From Litoribacter ruber (lineage in GTDB: Bacteria; Bacteroidota; Bacteroidia; Cytophagales; Cyclobacteriaceae), in the NCBI RefSeq assembly GCF_018500185.1, contig NZ_JAHBGI010000010.1, positions 93,402 to 157,401 on the forward strand: a DNA stretch of 64,000 nt, in the 5' to 3' direction. Below are positions 1-7,662 of the stretch, one piece after another; position 1 is the stretch's first letter, and each line of letters starts with the position of its first letter. The notes under the pieces were generated by a model. That model worked only from the letters and a program-made list of their open reading frames with translations, was not told the origin of the DNA and ran no database searches. Both the position numbers and the translations under genes were made by a program.

Positions 1-1
1 G

Positions 2-730
2 CTCAATTTGGCAGAGGTGGCCCTGGCTGATGGGCAGCAGGGGATGATGGTGCTTTTAAGCGGGCAGGATTACCCCCTTAGGCCAGCTGAGGAAATACGG
101 GTTTTTTTTCTAAGACACATGGACAAGAACTTTATCACCTGCATGCCCCTAGAGGAAGCCTGGCCGGAATTCAGCTGTTACCGCAGGAGGGAGACCTACA
201 AAGTCAATTTTTCCGACAAGAGGGCCGACTTTGCTTTTTTCAAGGGCATTGATTTGATGCTCATCAATTGCCTGCTCAAGGGCAGGGTAGGGCTGGATAT
301 ATTCAAACTCATCTTCAAGAAGCGGGTGGAACCCTTTAGGCTTTACGGCGGATCCGCCTGGTGGGCCATCAATACCAAAACCTTTGAAAAGATCCTGCGT
401 TTTATGGAAATGCGCGGGGAGGAGATGCAGGAGTATTTTCAGTACACCTACTGCGCCGATGAGGAGTTTTTCCAGAGTCTGCTGATGGAAATATTAAATG
501 GCGATACCTCCAGCATCCTCCCCAGTGTCACCTACGTCAACTGGACGAGGCCAAACTGTGAACTTCCCGTCACCTTTGGCGCCGGAGATTTGGAAGAGCT
601 GAAGGAAAAGGCAAGTGACTTCCTGTTTGCCCGCAAGTTTGTCATGGACAAGTATGGGGAGATCTTGGATGATATAGACAGGTATTTGCTGGTTTGTGAA
701 AGAATCACCACAGAGGAGAACACAGATTAA
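2..730 (+). CDS. GT14 (Core-2/I-branching) family glycosyltransferase, 5'-truncated by window edge
   Basis: The gene is open to the left edge of the window, so the N-terminus is missing. The visible part carries the family signatures in order: LLSGQDYPL near the start, GSAWWAI in the middle, ADEEFFQSLL, and YVNWTRP towards the C-terminus. These match the Core-2/I-branching beta-1,6-N-acetylglucosaminyltransferase fold (GT14), which in bacteria usually decorates surface polysaccharide or peptidoglycan-linked glycans. The acceptor cannot be read. Full-length relatives are typically about 290-300 residues, so roughly 60 are outside the window. The last residues and the stop codon lie inside an interspersed repeat of the form CACAGAG (707-742), so the extreme C-terminus is probably repeat-derived. 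A TTG at position 8 could be mistaken for the start, but the family alignment says the protein begins earlier. Confidence 0.8.
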   Translation, partial: LNLAEVALADGQQGMMVLLSGQDYPLRPAEEIRVFFLRHMDKNFITCMPLEEAWPEFSCYRRRETYKVNFSDKRADFAFFKGIDLMLINCLLKGRVGLDIFKLIFKKRVEPFRLYGGSAWWAINTKTFEKILRFMEMRGEEMQEYFQYTYCADEEFFQSLLMEILNGDTSSILPSVTYVNWTRPNCELPVTFGAGDLEELKEKASDFLFARKFVMDKYGEILDDIDRYLLVCERITTEENTD

Positions 731-742
731 CACAGAGTAAAC
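707..742. repeat. CACAGAG/CTCTGTG interspersed repeat overlapping a gene end
   Basis: The stretch contains CACAGAGGAG, CACAGATTAA and CACAGAGTAA in close succession and covers the end of the glycosyltransferase gene. A reverse-orientation relative (ACTCTGAGTAACTCCTCTGTG) sits at 7829-7849 in another intergenic region. It looks like a short gene-end repeat family. Function unknown. Confidence 0.45.
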
Positions 743-770
743 TTTACTTTCCCTCGGGGTTCCCCCGTAT

Positions 771-825
771 CAGTTACGGATCACTTACGGATCACCTACG
801 GATCACTTACGGATCAGTTACGGAT
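771..825. repeat. Five tandem 11-bp iterons, consensus CASYTACGGAT
   Basis: Five uninterrupted copies: 771-781 CAGTTACGGAT, 782-792 CACTTACGGAT, 793-803 CACCTACGGAT, 804-814 CACTTACGGAT and 815-825 CAGTTACGGAT. The order is almost symmetric (copies 1 and 5 identical, 2 and 4 identical). An 11-bp period puts every copy on the same face of the helix, which would suit cooperative protein binding. There are no spacers, so it is not CRISPR. Confidence 0.85.
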
Positions 826-1004
826 ATTTCCGAAAATTGACTAGGAAATGGGCCGTAGGAGCTCGGGAGCATTGAAAACGCTGGATTTCCGATGGGGCTT
901 TCCGTAACTTTTCTTAGAATAATCATATTTTTCTTGGCAATTGGGCTTGATCGGCTTGTATTTCCGGCTAGGCTGACCCGTCCACCAGCCGAGGCCACCC
1001 AATC

Positions 1005-1049
1005 CCCACCTTTGGCCAAGCGCTGGGTCAGCGCTTGGCCAAAGGTGGG
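1005..1049. repeat. Perfect 20-bp inverted repeat, 5-nt loop
   Basis: Left arm 1005-1024 starts CCCACCTTTGG and right arm 1030-1049 ends CCAAAGGTGGG. All 20 positions pair and the loop is GGGTC (1025-1029). No T-run follows on either strand, so it is not a typical intrinsic terminator, although it could block transcription into the RM genes. It could also be a REP-like element or the end of a lost mobile element. Confidence 0.8.
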
Positions 1050-1196
1050 TGGGAGTAGGGGGAGTAACCCATATATTTCCTCTCCTACACGTATCTTCCC
1101 TTCAAATTATTTACCACTTTTCTGGTGGCATTCTTACTAATACTTTTTTGAATCCCTGACACGTGTTGTCATAAAAATATCCCTTAAAGTCTTTTT

Positions 1197-1229
1197 GTCG
1201 ACTATAGTCCGTGGTGCAATTGTCTACAT
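1197..1229 (+). promoter_or_regulatory. C-box operator of the restriction-modification controller protein
   Basis: The left half-operator is the palindrome GACTATAGTC (1200-1209). It is followed by CGTGGT and a degenerate right half GCAATTGTC (1216-1224). This is the known C-box layout of type II RM controllers: two GACT-N-AGTC-like palindromes spaced by a GTG-containing linker. It ends 16 bases before the controller ATG. By analogy with C.AhdI and C.Esp1396I, one dimer on the left site would activate and a second on the weaker right site would repress. Confidence 0.75.
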
Positions 1230-1245
1230 TTTTTCTATTTGCACC

Positions 1246-1461
1246 ATGGATATTAAAGAAGCATTTGGGAAGAAGATAAAGTCCATCCGGACCGAGAAAG
1301 GCATATCACAGGAAAGTCTCGCAGACTTAGCCTTTTTAGACCGAACATACATTTCAGATATAGAGAAAGGTAAGCGAAATGTCTCAATAGAGACAGTTCA
1401 GAAGCTTGCTGTTGCTCTAGAGATAGAAATGAAAGAGCTGTTTAATTATTCTTCGTACTAA
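1246..1461 (+). CDS. Type II RM controller (C) protein, XRE-family HTH
   Basis: A 71-residue protein that is almost entirely a lambda-repressor-like helix-turn-helix. QESLADLAFLDRTYISDIEKG (helices 2-3) is followed by the dimerisation helices. Size, position in front of methyltransferase and nuclease genes, and the C-box just upstream identify it as a controller that delays nuclease synthesis until the host DNA is methylated. The ATG at 1246 was chosen over the upstream TTG at 1195, because the longer form would put the operator inside the coding region and adds residues unlike the family. Composition is AT-rich like the next two genes. Confidence 0.85.
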   Translation: MDIKEAFGKKIKSIRTEKGISQESLADLAFLDRTYISDIEKGKRNVSIETVQKLAVALEIEMKELFNYSSY

Positions 1462-1479
1462 CAAAATAATAATAGAGGA

Positions 1480-2688
1480 ATGGTAAATTATTCAGATATC
1501 AAAAATAAATACAAAATCGAAGTTAAAAAGACTGCTCAATCCGAATTGGCTTATTTAACTCATTTTTTACATGCTGAAAGTAAAATTGAAAACGAGGGGT
1601 ATAAGGCGAAAGTTAAAAAATATGTAAATGAAGGGTTGATTCAAGAAAGTATATTAGAAGAACCTTACTTTCAACAAAAATTAAATCTAAATTGGGATGT
1701 TCCTTTTCCTCCTGTTAAGTCGGATTTTACTTTTATTGATCTTTTTGCTGGGATAGGAGGTTTTAGAATTGCACTTCAAAAATTAGGTGGTAGATGTGTT
1801 TTTTCCTCTGAAATAGATAAAGCGGCTCAACAGACATATGAGGCAAATTTTGGAGAGGTCCCGTTTGGAGATATTAAAGAGTTTACTAGCTACGAAATAA
1901 GTGATCTGGAAATCGATCAAATGATTCCGGATCATGACCTGTTAGCTGCAGGTTTCCCATGTCAGCCATTTAGTCTAGCGGGTGTTTCTGCCCGTAATTT
2001 TTTAGGTATGAGCCATGGGTTTCATGATCAAGATCAGGGTAATTTATTCTTTGATATTCTTAGGATTGTCAAAGTGAAAAGACCTAAAGTACTATTTTTG
2101 GAAAATGTTAGAAACTTGAAAAGCCATGATAATGGTAAGACTTTTTCCACCATTGAAATGATGATTAAAGAATTAGGATATTCATTTGATTGGAAAATAA
2201 TTAACTCGGAATCATTAGTTCCGCAGAGACGAGTTAGAACTTATATGGTTTGCTTCTTAAACCAGAAAATTAATTTTGAATTTCCTGAAATTAGTGGGGA
2301 TCCATTGCCTTTGAAAAATATTCTTGAAGAAAAAGTTCCAGAAACTTTTACTATATCAGATAAACTCTGGCAAGGTCATCAGAATAGAAGTAGGAGGAAT
2401 AAGGAACGAGGTACTGGCTTTACAGTCAAATTAGCAGATTTAGAAAAGCCTTCAAATACGATTGTTGCTAGATATTACAAAGATGGAAAAGAATGCTTAA
2501 TTCCTCAGGAAAATAGTAATCCTAGAAAACTTACTCCTAGGGAATGCGCAAGGCTTCAGGGATTTCCTGAAGAATTTATTCTTCATCCAAGTAATTCATC
2601 AGCTTATAAGCAGTTTGGTAATTCTGTTGCAATCCCCGTAATTTTCAAAATAGGAAAAAATATACAAAAATTTTTAGTGAAAGAATGA
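1480..2688 (+). CDS. DNA (cytosine-5-)-methyltransferase, Dcm/M.EcoRII-like
   Basis: The 402-residue enzyme transfers a methyl group from S-adenosylmethionine to C5 of cytosine in the RM recognition site. C5-MTase motifs appear in order: I (DLFAGIGGFR, about residue 87), IV with the catalytic PCQ (Cys161), VI (ENV, Glu208), VIII (QRR, about 249), IX (RKLTPRECARLQGF) and X (QFGNSVAIPV). The PCQPFSLAGVSARN segment, KSHDNGKTF and ARYYKDG in the target-recognition region closely recall Dcm and M.EcoRII (CCWGG), so a related target is likely but unproven. An N-terminal extension of about 80 residues precedes motif I. The gene starts 18 bases after the controller and its stop overlaps the nuclease start. 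The region is about one-third G+C, unlike the flanks, suggesting transfer. Confidence 0.93.
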   Translation: MVNYSDIKNKYKIEVKKTAQSELAYLTHFLHAESKIENEGYKAKVKKYVNEGLIQESILEEPYFQQKLNLNWDVPFPPVKSDFTFIDLFAGIGGFRIALQKLGGRCVFSSEIDKAAQQTYEANFGEVPFGDIKEFTSYEISDLEIDQMIPDHDLLAAGFPCQPFSLAGVSARNFLGMSHGFHDQDQGNLFFDILRIVKVKRPKVLFLENVRNLKSHDNGKTFSTIEMMIKELGYSFDWKIINSESLVPQRRVRTYMVCFLNQKINFEFPEISGDPLPLKNILEEKVPETFTISDKLWQGHQNRSRRNKERGTGFTVKLADLEKPSNTIVARYYKDGKECLIPQENSNPRKLTPRECARLQGFPEEFILHPSNSSAYKQFGNSVAIPVIFKIGKNIQKFLVKE

Positions 2689-3797
2689 TGATGGATAGTA
2701 TGAACTTAAAGGATACTGGATTTAAGACTAATGATGAATTGCAATACTGGGACAAGTGTTATTGGTATCTAAGATTTTTAATTGATACAAATAGATTTGG
2801 GGCGTTGGGAAAAAACATTTCAAAATGCAAATTCTTGTATGAAAATATTCTGACAGCATATAAGCTTCTAAATAAGGAAGAGTCATCGGAGGATAAAATT
2901 AAGGTTTTAGACTCAATTTTTTATGATACCTTATTTGATAAAGTTAAAAATGATAGTAAGAAATTCCATGCTTATGTTTATTTGTATGACAATTTGCAGG
3001 TTTTTCTAGTTGATCCGAAGGATTATTTTGTGTTAGCATTAACGATTAAAGAGTTGTTGTTGCCTACAAATGAAGCTATTCAGAATGTTCCTAGTAATGA
3101 ATGTGTAGCTTTTGCAAAATTATATGGAAAGGCTATTTTGGATTCTAAAAATGAAAAAGGATTATCTAATCTTATAAGAGAGTGGGATATCTTTACTGAG
3201 ACTATTGCTTTAAATAGAGAAAGAGATTTAATTGTGAATCTAATCTCAAGTATTAGGGGAAGATTACAGTTAGAATTGGGGCAAGCAGAAGGATCACTTA
3301 ATGATCATGATATGGATGTCATAATTTCGGCAATAAGCCAAGAGTTTGAAAGGAGAACTGGTCAAAAAAGAAAGCAAAGGGCAGGTAATGACCTAGAAAG
3401 TGTAACTCAATTTATTTTTGACTATTTCAAAATTAAAACAGGGGGAGGACCTGAGCATATTTCGACTGGGTTAGAGGTTGATAACTGGATTAAAGATAAA
3501 AATGGTTACTATATTGGAATAAGCTTAAAGAGGACCCTGCGGGAACGCTGGAAACAAACATATACAACAGATACTTCTATTTTAGACAGGAACCGCATAA
3601 AATATGTTATTCACATCATTAACAATGATATCGATTTAAGTGATGCAAAGCTATCTGAGTTGGGTTCCTATAGACATCTTTTCTTTTTAGCTGATGATTC
3701 AAAAGTTTTGGAGAAATATAAAAATCATATAGTGACAAGTAAGTATGTGTTTCCTATGTCTCAATTAATTGTGAAGATTAAGGAATTCATGCAATAA
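2685..3797 (+). CDS. Type II restriction endonuclease, PD-(D/E)XK, EcoRII-C-like
   Basis: The 370-residue protein has no broad sequence family that I can name, but the C-terminal third shows a nuclease core: GNDLES (about 240), GLEVDNW (about 263) and GISLKRTLRERWKQ with S280-L-K282. The SxK...RW(K/R)Q arrangement is the one seen in the catalytic half of EcoRII and relatives, which fits the Dcm-like partner enzyme. The N-terminal 220 residues are largely helical and may carry DNA recognition or effector functions. Its ATG overlaps the methyltransferase stop (ATGA). In-frame ATGs at 2688, 2691 and 2700 are alternative starts. Composition is AT-rich throughout. The call rests on context plus this motif, not on full-length homology. 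Confidence 0.8.
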   Translation: MMMDSMNLKDTGFKTNDELQYWDKCYWYLRFLIDTNRFGALGKNISKCKFLYENILTAYKLLNKEESSEDKIKVLDSIFYDTLFDKVKNDSKKFHAYVYLYDNLQVFLVDPKDYFVLALTIKELLLPTNEAIQNVPSNECVAFAKLYGKAILDSKNEKGLSNLIREWDIFTETIALNRERDLIVNLISSIRGRLQLELGQAEGSLNDHDMDVIISAISQEFERRTGQKRKQRAGNDLESVTQFIFDYFKIKTGGGPEHISTGLEVDNWIKDKNGYYIGISLKRTLRERWKQTYTTDTSILDRNRIKYVIHIINNDIDLSDAKLSELGSYRHLFFLADDSKVLEKYKNHIVTSKYVFPMSQLIVKIKEFMQ

Positions 3798-4075
3798 ATA
3801 TTATTTTACTTTTAACTGTATATATATATATTGTAATGACTTTTGATTTCCTGACCCATGAGGTACTCAATAGGTAAACTTGTGAATATTTACGTAATGG
3901 GAAAAAGCTTTAAAGAATGTGGAAATGTTCAAATTCAGTTGCAAATCCCATTGGTTCGCTGAACTTAATTAATCCATTCGAATATTTAGAAAGATGTCTA
4001 AAGTGTGAGTCGTTCACAATAGATGGGTTGGAATTGTTAAAAGATTGTTTTTATTCAGCTCCTTGATTTCTTTAT

Positions 4076-4729
4076 TTAATACTCCCCCACAACCCTCTCC
4101 GCCCAATACTTATAAATCTCCGCATCCGGGTGCAGCTTGTCGCTAACCACGGCTAGGGGATATTCCCGGTAGTGGGTGGTGATGTCGAGGAAGGTGACGC
4201 CGTGCCTTTCGGCGATGGCTTGCTTGGCGCGGTTGAAGCGGTCGATTTCCTGGGCCACTTTGGCCTTGTCTGTTTCTTTTTCGGTGGCAAAGGGCGTGAT
4301 GCCCCAGTCTGGAATGGAAAGGACGAGGACGTTTTCCTTCTTTCCTCCCGCAAAACTTATGGCCTGCTCGAGCAACTGCCTGAATTCCTCCCTGTAGTTG
4401 TCCAGGTCCCTGCCCCTGTACTGGTTGTTTACCCCGATGAGCAAGGTGACCAAATCATAGGTCTGCCCCTCTATATTGGCCTCGCTGATCCCTTTTTGGA
4501 GTTCATCGGTGGTCCAGCCGGTGGTGGCGATGATTTTGGGATCCTCAAAATCGTAACCTTTTTCCCTTAGCATGACCACGGCCTGGTTAGGGAATCTTTC
4601 ATGCTCTTCGACTCCTTCCCCAATGGTGTAAGAATCGCCTAATGCCAAGTATGTGAGTTTTTGCTCCATTTTCGGTTGGGTTGTAAGTACGGCCAAGCTC
4701 AAGGCCAAAAAGGTGAACAGGTGGATCAT
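4076..4729 (-). CDS. SGNH/GDSL-type esterase, exported
   Basis: The 217-residue enzyme has an N-terminal hydrophobic signal sequence (about 18 residues), block I ALGDSYTIGEG with nucleophile Ser33, the oxyanion-hole GVNNQYRG of block III, and block V KLHPD with the catalytic Asp-x-x-His. It should hydrolyse ester bonds, for example acyl groups on sugars or lipids, in the periplasm. The gene overlaps the S66 carboxypeptidase by 4 bp, so the two are co-translated and may share a cell-wall or surface-glycan role. It converges with the RM nuclease across an AT-rich 278-bp spacer (3798-4075) in which I see no gene or clear terminator. Confidence 0.88.
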   Translation of the reverse strand: MIHLFTFLALSLAVLTTQPKMEQKLTYLALGDSYTIGEGVEEHERFPNQAVVMLREKGYDFEDPKIIATTGWTTDELQKGISEANIEGQTYDLVTLLIGVNNQYRGRDLDNYREEFRQLLEQAISFAGGKKENVLVLSIPDWGITPFATEKETDKAKVAQEIDRFNRAKQAIAERHGVTFLDITTHYREYPLAVVSDKLHPDAEIYKYWAERVVGEY

Positions 4730-5772
4730 GACTGGAATAGCTTTTCGGTAAGCTGGAAGGTGCCCTCATCCGCATTCATTCGGGCTTTGGCGCCAATCGG
4801 TACGATGAATTGTTTGGGCACATGGCCGATCATGGCACCGCGGTAAGCGGGGATGTTGAGGGGTTTGATGTAATCGTCAAAAATGTCGTCCAGCGTTAGG
4901 GTGCCGTATCCGCCCGTGGGGCTGCAGTCCGTGCACTGACCAAAGACGAAGCCTTTGATCTGGCTGAGGGCGCCCATAAGCTTTAGGGTGCTCATCATGC
5001 GGTCCACCTTGTAAGGTTCCTCGCCGATGTCTTCGAGAAACAAGATTTTGTCGTGGAAATCCGGCAGATAGCCCGTTCCCGCCAAAGCGGTCAATACCGT
5101 CAGGTTGCCACCCACCAGTTCTCCTTCTACCTCACCGCTAGTGATAGTCTGGATACGGTTGTTTTTGACGATCAGCTCATCGCCTTTTTCCTGCTCGTTT
5201 TCAAACTTGTGCAGGGACTGGTTGAAAAACACTTCCTCAAACTGTCTTACATTAAAACTGTTCCAGCTGCCTGTGCCGTTGGGGCCGTGGAAGGTGATCA
5301 GGCCGGTTTTGGCATAGATCGCGTTGTGCAGCGCGGTAATGTCGCTGTAGCCCAAAATCGGTTTGGGGTTGCGTTTGATGTTTTCGTAATCGATCATGGG
5401 CAGGATCCTGGCCGCCCCGGATCCTCCGCGGATGCAGATGACGGCCTTCACTTGCTCATCGGCAAACATGCCGTTAAGGTCATTGGCCCGCTCGGCATCG
5501 GTCCCGGCGAGATGCCCTCTTCGGTTCTGTAGGTTTTCGCCCATTTTGACCTCAAAACCCAAAGCCTCCAGCGCCTCTTTGGCCAACTGAAACTGTATCC
5601 TTTCGGCCGTGGCCGCAGAAGGACTGATCAAGCCTACAATGTCGCCTTTTTGCAAAGGTTTGGGCAAAAGCTTCTGAACAGGGGAGGTGGATTTGATGGC
5701 CTTTTGCATCCCGAGGATGGGAAATAGGCTCATGGATAGTCCCAAGGACTTGAGGAAATTTCTTTTGTTCAT
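4726..5772 (-). CDS. LD-carboxypeptidase family protein (peptidase S66)
   Basis: S66 enzymes remove the terminal D-alanine from murein tetrapeptides during recycling, or in the MccF branch cleave a toxic nucleotide-peptide. The 348 residues show an N-terminal Tat/Sec-like leader (FLKSLGLSMSLFPILGM), the family start KGDIVGLISPS, the elbow IRGGSGAARILP (115-125), GYSDITALH, the glutamate region EGELVGGN, and GHVPKQFIVPIG for the histidine. In characterised members the elbow reads GGYGS with Ser as nucleophile. Here that position is Ala120 and a serine sits two residues earlier (Ser118), so activity or the nucleophile assignment is uncertain. It lies in one minus-strand cluster with the SGNH esterase and PBP4. 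Confidence 0.85.
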   Translation of the reverse strand: MNKRNFLKSLGLSMSLFPILGMQKAIKSTSPVQKLLPKPLQKGDIVGLISPSAATAERIQFQLAKEALEALGFEVKMGENLQNRRGHLAGTDAERANDLNGMFADEQVKAVICIRGGSGAARILPMIDYENIKRNPKPILGYSDITALHNAIYAKTGLITFHGPNGTGSWNSFNVRQFEEVFFNQSLHKFENEQEKGDELIVKNNRIQTITSGEVEGELVGGNLTVLTALAGTGYLPDFHDKILFLEDIGEEPYKVDRMMSTLKLMGALSQIKGFVFGQCTDCSPTGGYGTLTLDDIFDDYIKPLNIPAYRGAMIGHVPKQFIVPIGAKARMNADEGTFQLTEKLFQS

Positions 5773-5778
5773 GTGTGT

Positions 5779-7131
5779 TTAAAAGTTTTCCCGGATATAG
5801 ACCATCACCTTTTCCATCTCTGCTCTCACCTTGCTGGCCTTGTAGGGGTAATTGTTGTTCATAAATGCAAAGGCATATAACTTGTCACTTTTTGTTCTGA
5901 CGAATCCAACCAAGCTGTGGTTGTTGGAAATGGTGCCCGTTTTGCCAAACACATAAGGTTTGGGCGCATGGTAATTGTTTTTTAAGGTACCGCTCACACC
6001 GCCTTTGGGCAGCAGGTTGAACAGCATCTCGTCAGGCATTACCCTGTAGATTTTATCCATCAAAACCACCAGTGATCGGGGGGTCATCAGGTTGTGCCTG
6101 GACAACCCGGAGCCATCCACCCACAACAATTCGTCAGGAAGGTCAATTAAGTATGTTTTTTTGATATAATCAATGGCTCTTTCAGAATTAAGCTCCTGAA
6201 AGAGTTCATCAGAAATCATCAGCAGCAGGTGTTCGGCGATAAAATTGTCGCTTTCCAGCATCATTTCTTTATACAGGGCCTCTGTACGGATCCCCTTGAG
6301 GCGCTGGTGGTCCTTCGGGAGCTTTTCCTTGGTGGGGATCACCATTTTGTTGAGTTCCGAACTGGCCAGTTGGGCAAAAGTCTGCTGGCTGGTCAGGAAG
6401 GGTACGTAGGTATTCATGCCGTTGTAGGTGCGGGGATTATAGTAGAACTGGTTACTGTGAAATTCCCTTTGCACGTTTCGCACATCCCTATCGCTGGTGG
6501 TGAGGTTTTGCCTAAATAGGGAAGGGCTGACTTCCGGCTTGTTGTTGCGGTTGATCACTTTGGCGACGTTGCCATAGATGGGGAAGGGTGATTTTTCGGC
6601 AGAGTAGGAGAAATAATAATCGTCCCATTGCCAGCCAAAACCAAATGCCTGGTCCTTCCAGTTGGCATCGGAGAAGTTGATTTTTTCATACTTGTCAAAA
6701 AACTCCCTTAATCTGGGCTGTTGGGGCAGGGCATGGTATTTCCAGCTTGGATCCCCGGTGCCCCAAACGGTGACTTCGTTGCCTTTGTTCACATACCTAA
6801 GAATGGTGGTGCTGTCCCCCAAAGTGATCAGGGAAGAAAAGAAGGTTACGAGCTTGGTAGTGGAGGCGGGGATGAAGTATAGGTGGCTGTTTTTTTCATA
6901 CACCGGCTGCTGGGTGTCCAGGTCATAGAGCATAAAACCGGTGAGGTGGTTGTTGAAGAAGGAGTCCTTGTTGAAATAGCTTTCCAGCTCCGCAGTCTTA
7001 TCCCGAGAAGGTTGGGCAATTAGGCTGGAGACTTGTAGGAATAAAAGGAGCGTGATTGTACTAGGTACTAAGTACAAAGAACTAAGTAATCTGGGGCGGT
7101 GTACGTGCTTGCTATAAGTCTTTACTTCCAT
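5779..7131 (-). CDS. dacB: D-alanyl-D-alanine carboxypeptidase/endopeptidase, PBP4 type (S13)
   Basis: A penicillin-binding protein of the S13 family that trims or cleaves murein cross-links in the periplasm. Active-site motifs are complete: SxxK as S90-T-T-K93 (IPASTTKLV), SxN as SDN in LESDNFIAEHL, and KTG in FGKTGTISNNH. The N-terminal 40 residues form a signal peptide. Residues 15-25 of this leader (codons at 7057-7089) are encoded by a GTAC heptamer repeat that also occurs at two intergenic sites nearby, so the leader has probably been lengthened or altered by repeat insertion. At 450 residues it is of ordinary length for the family. It is six bases upstream of the S66 gene in the same direction. 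Confidence 0.9.
   Translation of the reverse strand: MEVKTYSKHVHRPRLLSSLYLVPSTITLLLFLQVSSLIAQPSRDKTAELESYFNKDSFFNNHLTGFMLYDLDTQQPVYEKNSHLYFIPASTTKLVTFFSSLITLGDSTTILRYVNKGNEVTVWGTGDPSWKYHALPQQPRLREFFDKYEKINFSDANWKDQAFGFGWQWDDYYFSYSAEKSPFPIYGNVAKVINRNNKPEVSPSLFRQNLTTSDRDVRNVQREFHSNQFYYNPRTYNGMNTYVPFLTSQQTFAQLASSELNKMVIPTKEKLPKDHQRLKGIRTEALYKEMMLESDNFIAEHLLLMISDELFQELNSERAIDYIKKTYLIDLPDELLWVDGSGLSRHNLMTPRSLVVLMDKIYRVMPDEMLFNLLPKGGVSGTLKNNYHAPKPYVFGKTGTISNNHSLVGFVRTKSDKLYAFAFMNNNYPYKASKVRAEMEKVMVYIRENF
7058..7088. repeat. GTAC heptamer repeat inside the dacB signal-peptide codons
   Basis: On the plus strand the units are GTACTAG, GTACTAA, GTACAAA, GAACTAA and a partial GTA, an exact 7-bp period. 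The same GTAC-N3 unit recurs at 10929-10977 and 11136-11178. Here it is translated on the minus strand as the LLSSLYLVPST part of the leader. Confidence 0.8.
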
Positions 7132-7284
7132 CTATTCAAAAAGCTTTTTGCTTTAACTTTAATCTCTTTGAAATCCATTCTTCAAGGATTTTATCTTTTT
7201 GCCACGAAAGCTATTGTGGCTTGCTGCAACTCCGCGAAACCCTGCCTGCGCAGGCCGGTCCGTGTCCCTTTATTTCCGCGAACA

Positions 7285-7662
7285 TCACCCTTCGTACTTC
7301 GCCATTGCCACACATATCCAGCCAGCGATGAAGGCTACGCCGCCGAAGGGCGTGATGGCGCCAAGCCAGGTGATGCCTGTCAGGGACAGCACATAAAGGG
7401 AACCGGAGAAAATAACGATGCCGGCCAAAAAGAGCCACGCGCTACGCTTGATCCATTTTTCCTGCAATTTCAATAACGACAGTATGCCCACCAATAACAT
7501 TGCCAGGGCATGATAAAAGTGATATTTCACTCCCGTTTCAAAAGTCTCTGCTCGGCCCTGCATCTCCAGCATATCTGCCAATCCATGGGCCCCAAAGGCC
7601 CCGATCCCCACAGCCAGCGCCCCCAAAACGGCTCCTACTTGTATTATTCTTTCTTTATGCAT
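7285..7662 (-). CDS. DUF423 family inner-membrane protein
   Basis: A 125-residue protein with four hydrophobic segments and the hallmark N-terminal pattern GALAVGIGAFGAHGL, as well as KYHFYHALAML and FSGSLYVLSLTG. These are diagnostic of the DUF423/YgdD membrane family, whose biochemical role is unknown. It lies between dacB and yggS on the minus strand with sizeable spacers on both sides and is probably its own transcription unit. The upstream spacer (7663-7862) carries a CCTGCC/GGCAGG hairpin and a CTCTGTG-type repeat and no gene. Confidence 0.88.
   Translation of the reverse strand: MHKERIIQVGAVLGALAVGIGAFGAHGLADMLEMQGRAETFETGVKYHFYHALAMLLVGILSLLKLQEKWIKRSAWLFLAGIVIFSGSLYVLSLTGITWLGAITPFGGVAFIAGWICVAMAKYEG

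Larger units (their letters stand above)
731..1245. other. Gene-free spacer with iterons, a large palindrome and the RM promoter
   Basis: No convincing coding sequence was found in either strand. The open frames here lack start sites and recognisable domains. The spacer contains five 11-bp direct repeats (771-825), a perfect 20-bp inverted repeat (1005-1049) and, at its right end, the controller-protein operator (1197-1229). Base composition drops towards AT from about 1080 onwards, where the restriction-modification module begins. Confidence 0.7.

Noticed and set aside
771..825. CRISPR-like array
   Set aside because: The 11-bp units are directly abutting with no spacers and no cas genes are present. 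The GTAC heptamers were rejected for the same reason.
1195..1245. Longer controller protein starting at TTG 1195
   Set aside because: The extension would translate the C-box operator and adds 17 residues unlike controller proteins. The ATG at 1246 gives the usual size.
4172..4570. 132-codon open frame antisense to the SGNH esterase
   Set aside because: The opposite strand carries a complete esterase with all catalytic blocks. The antisense peptide has no recognisable features.
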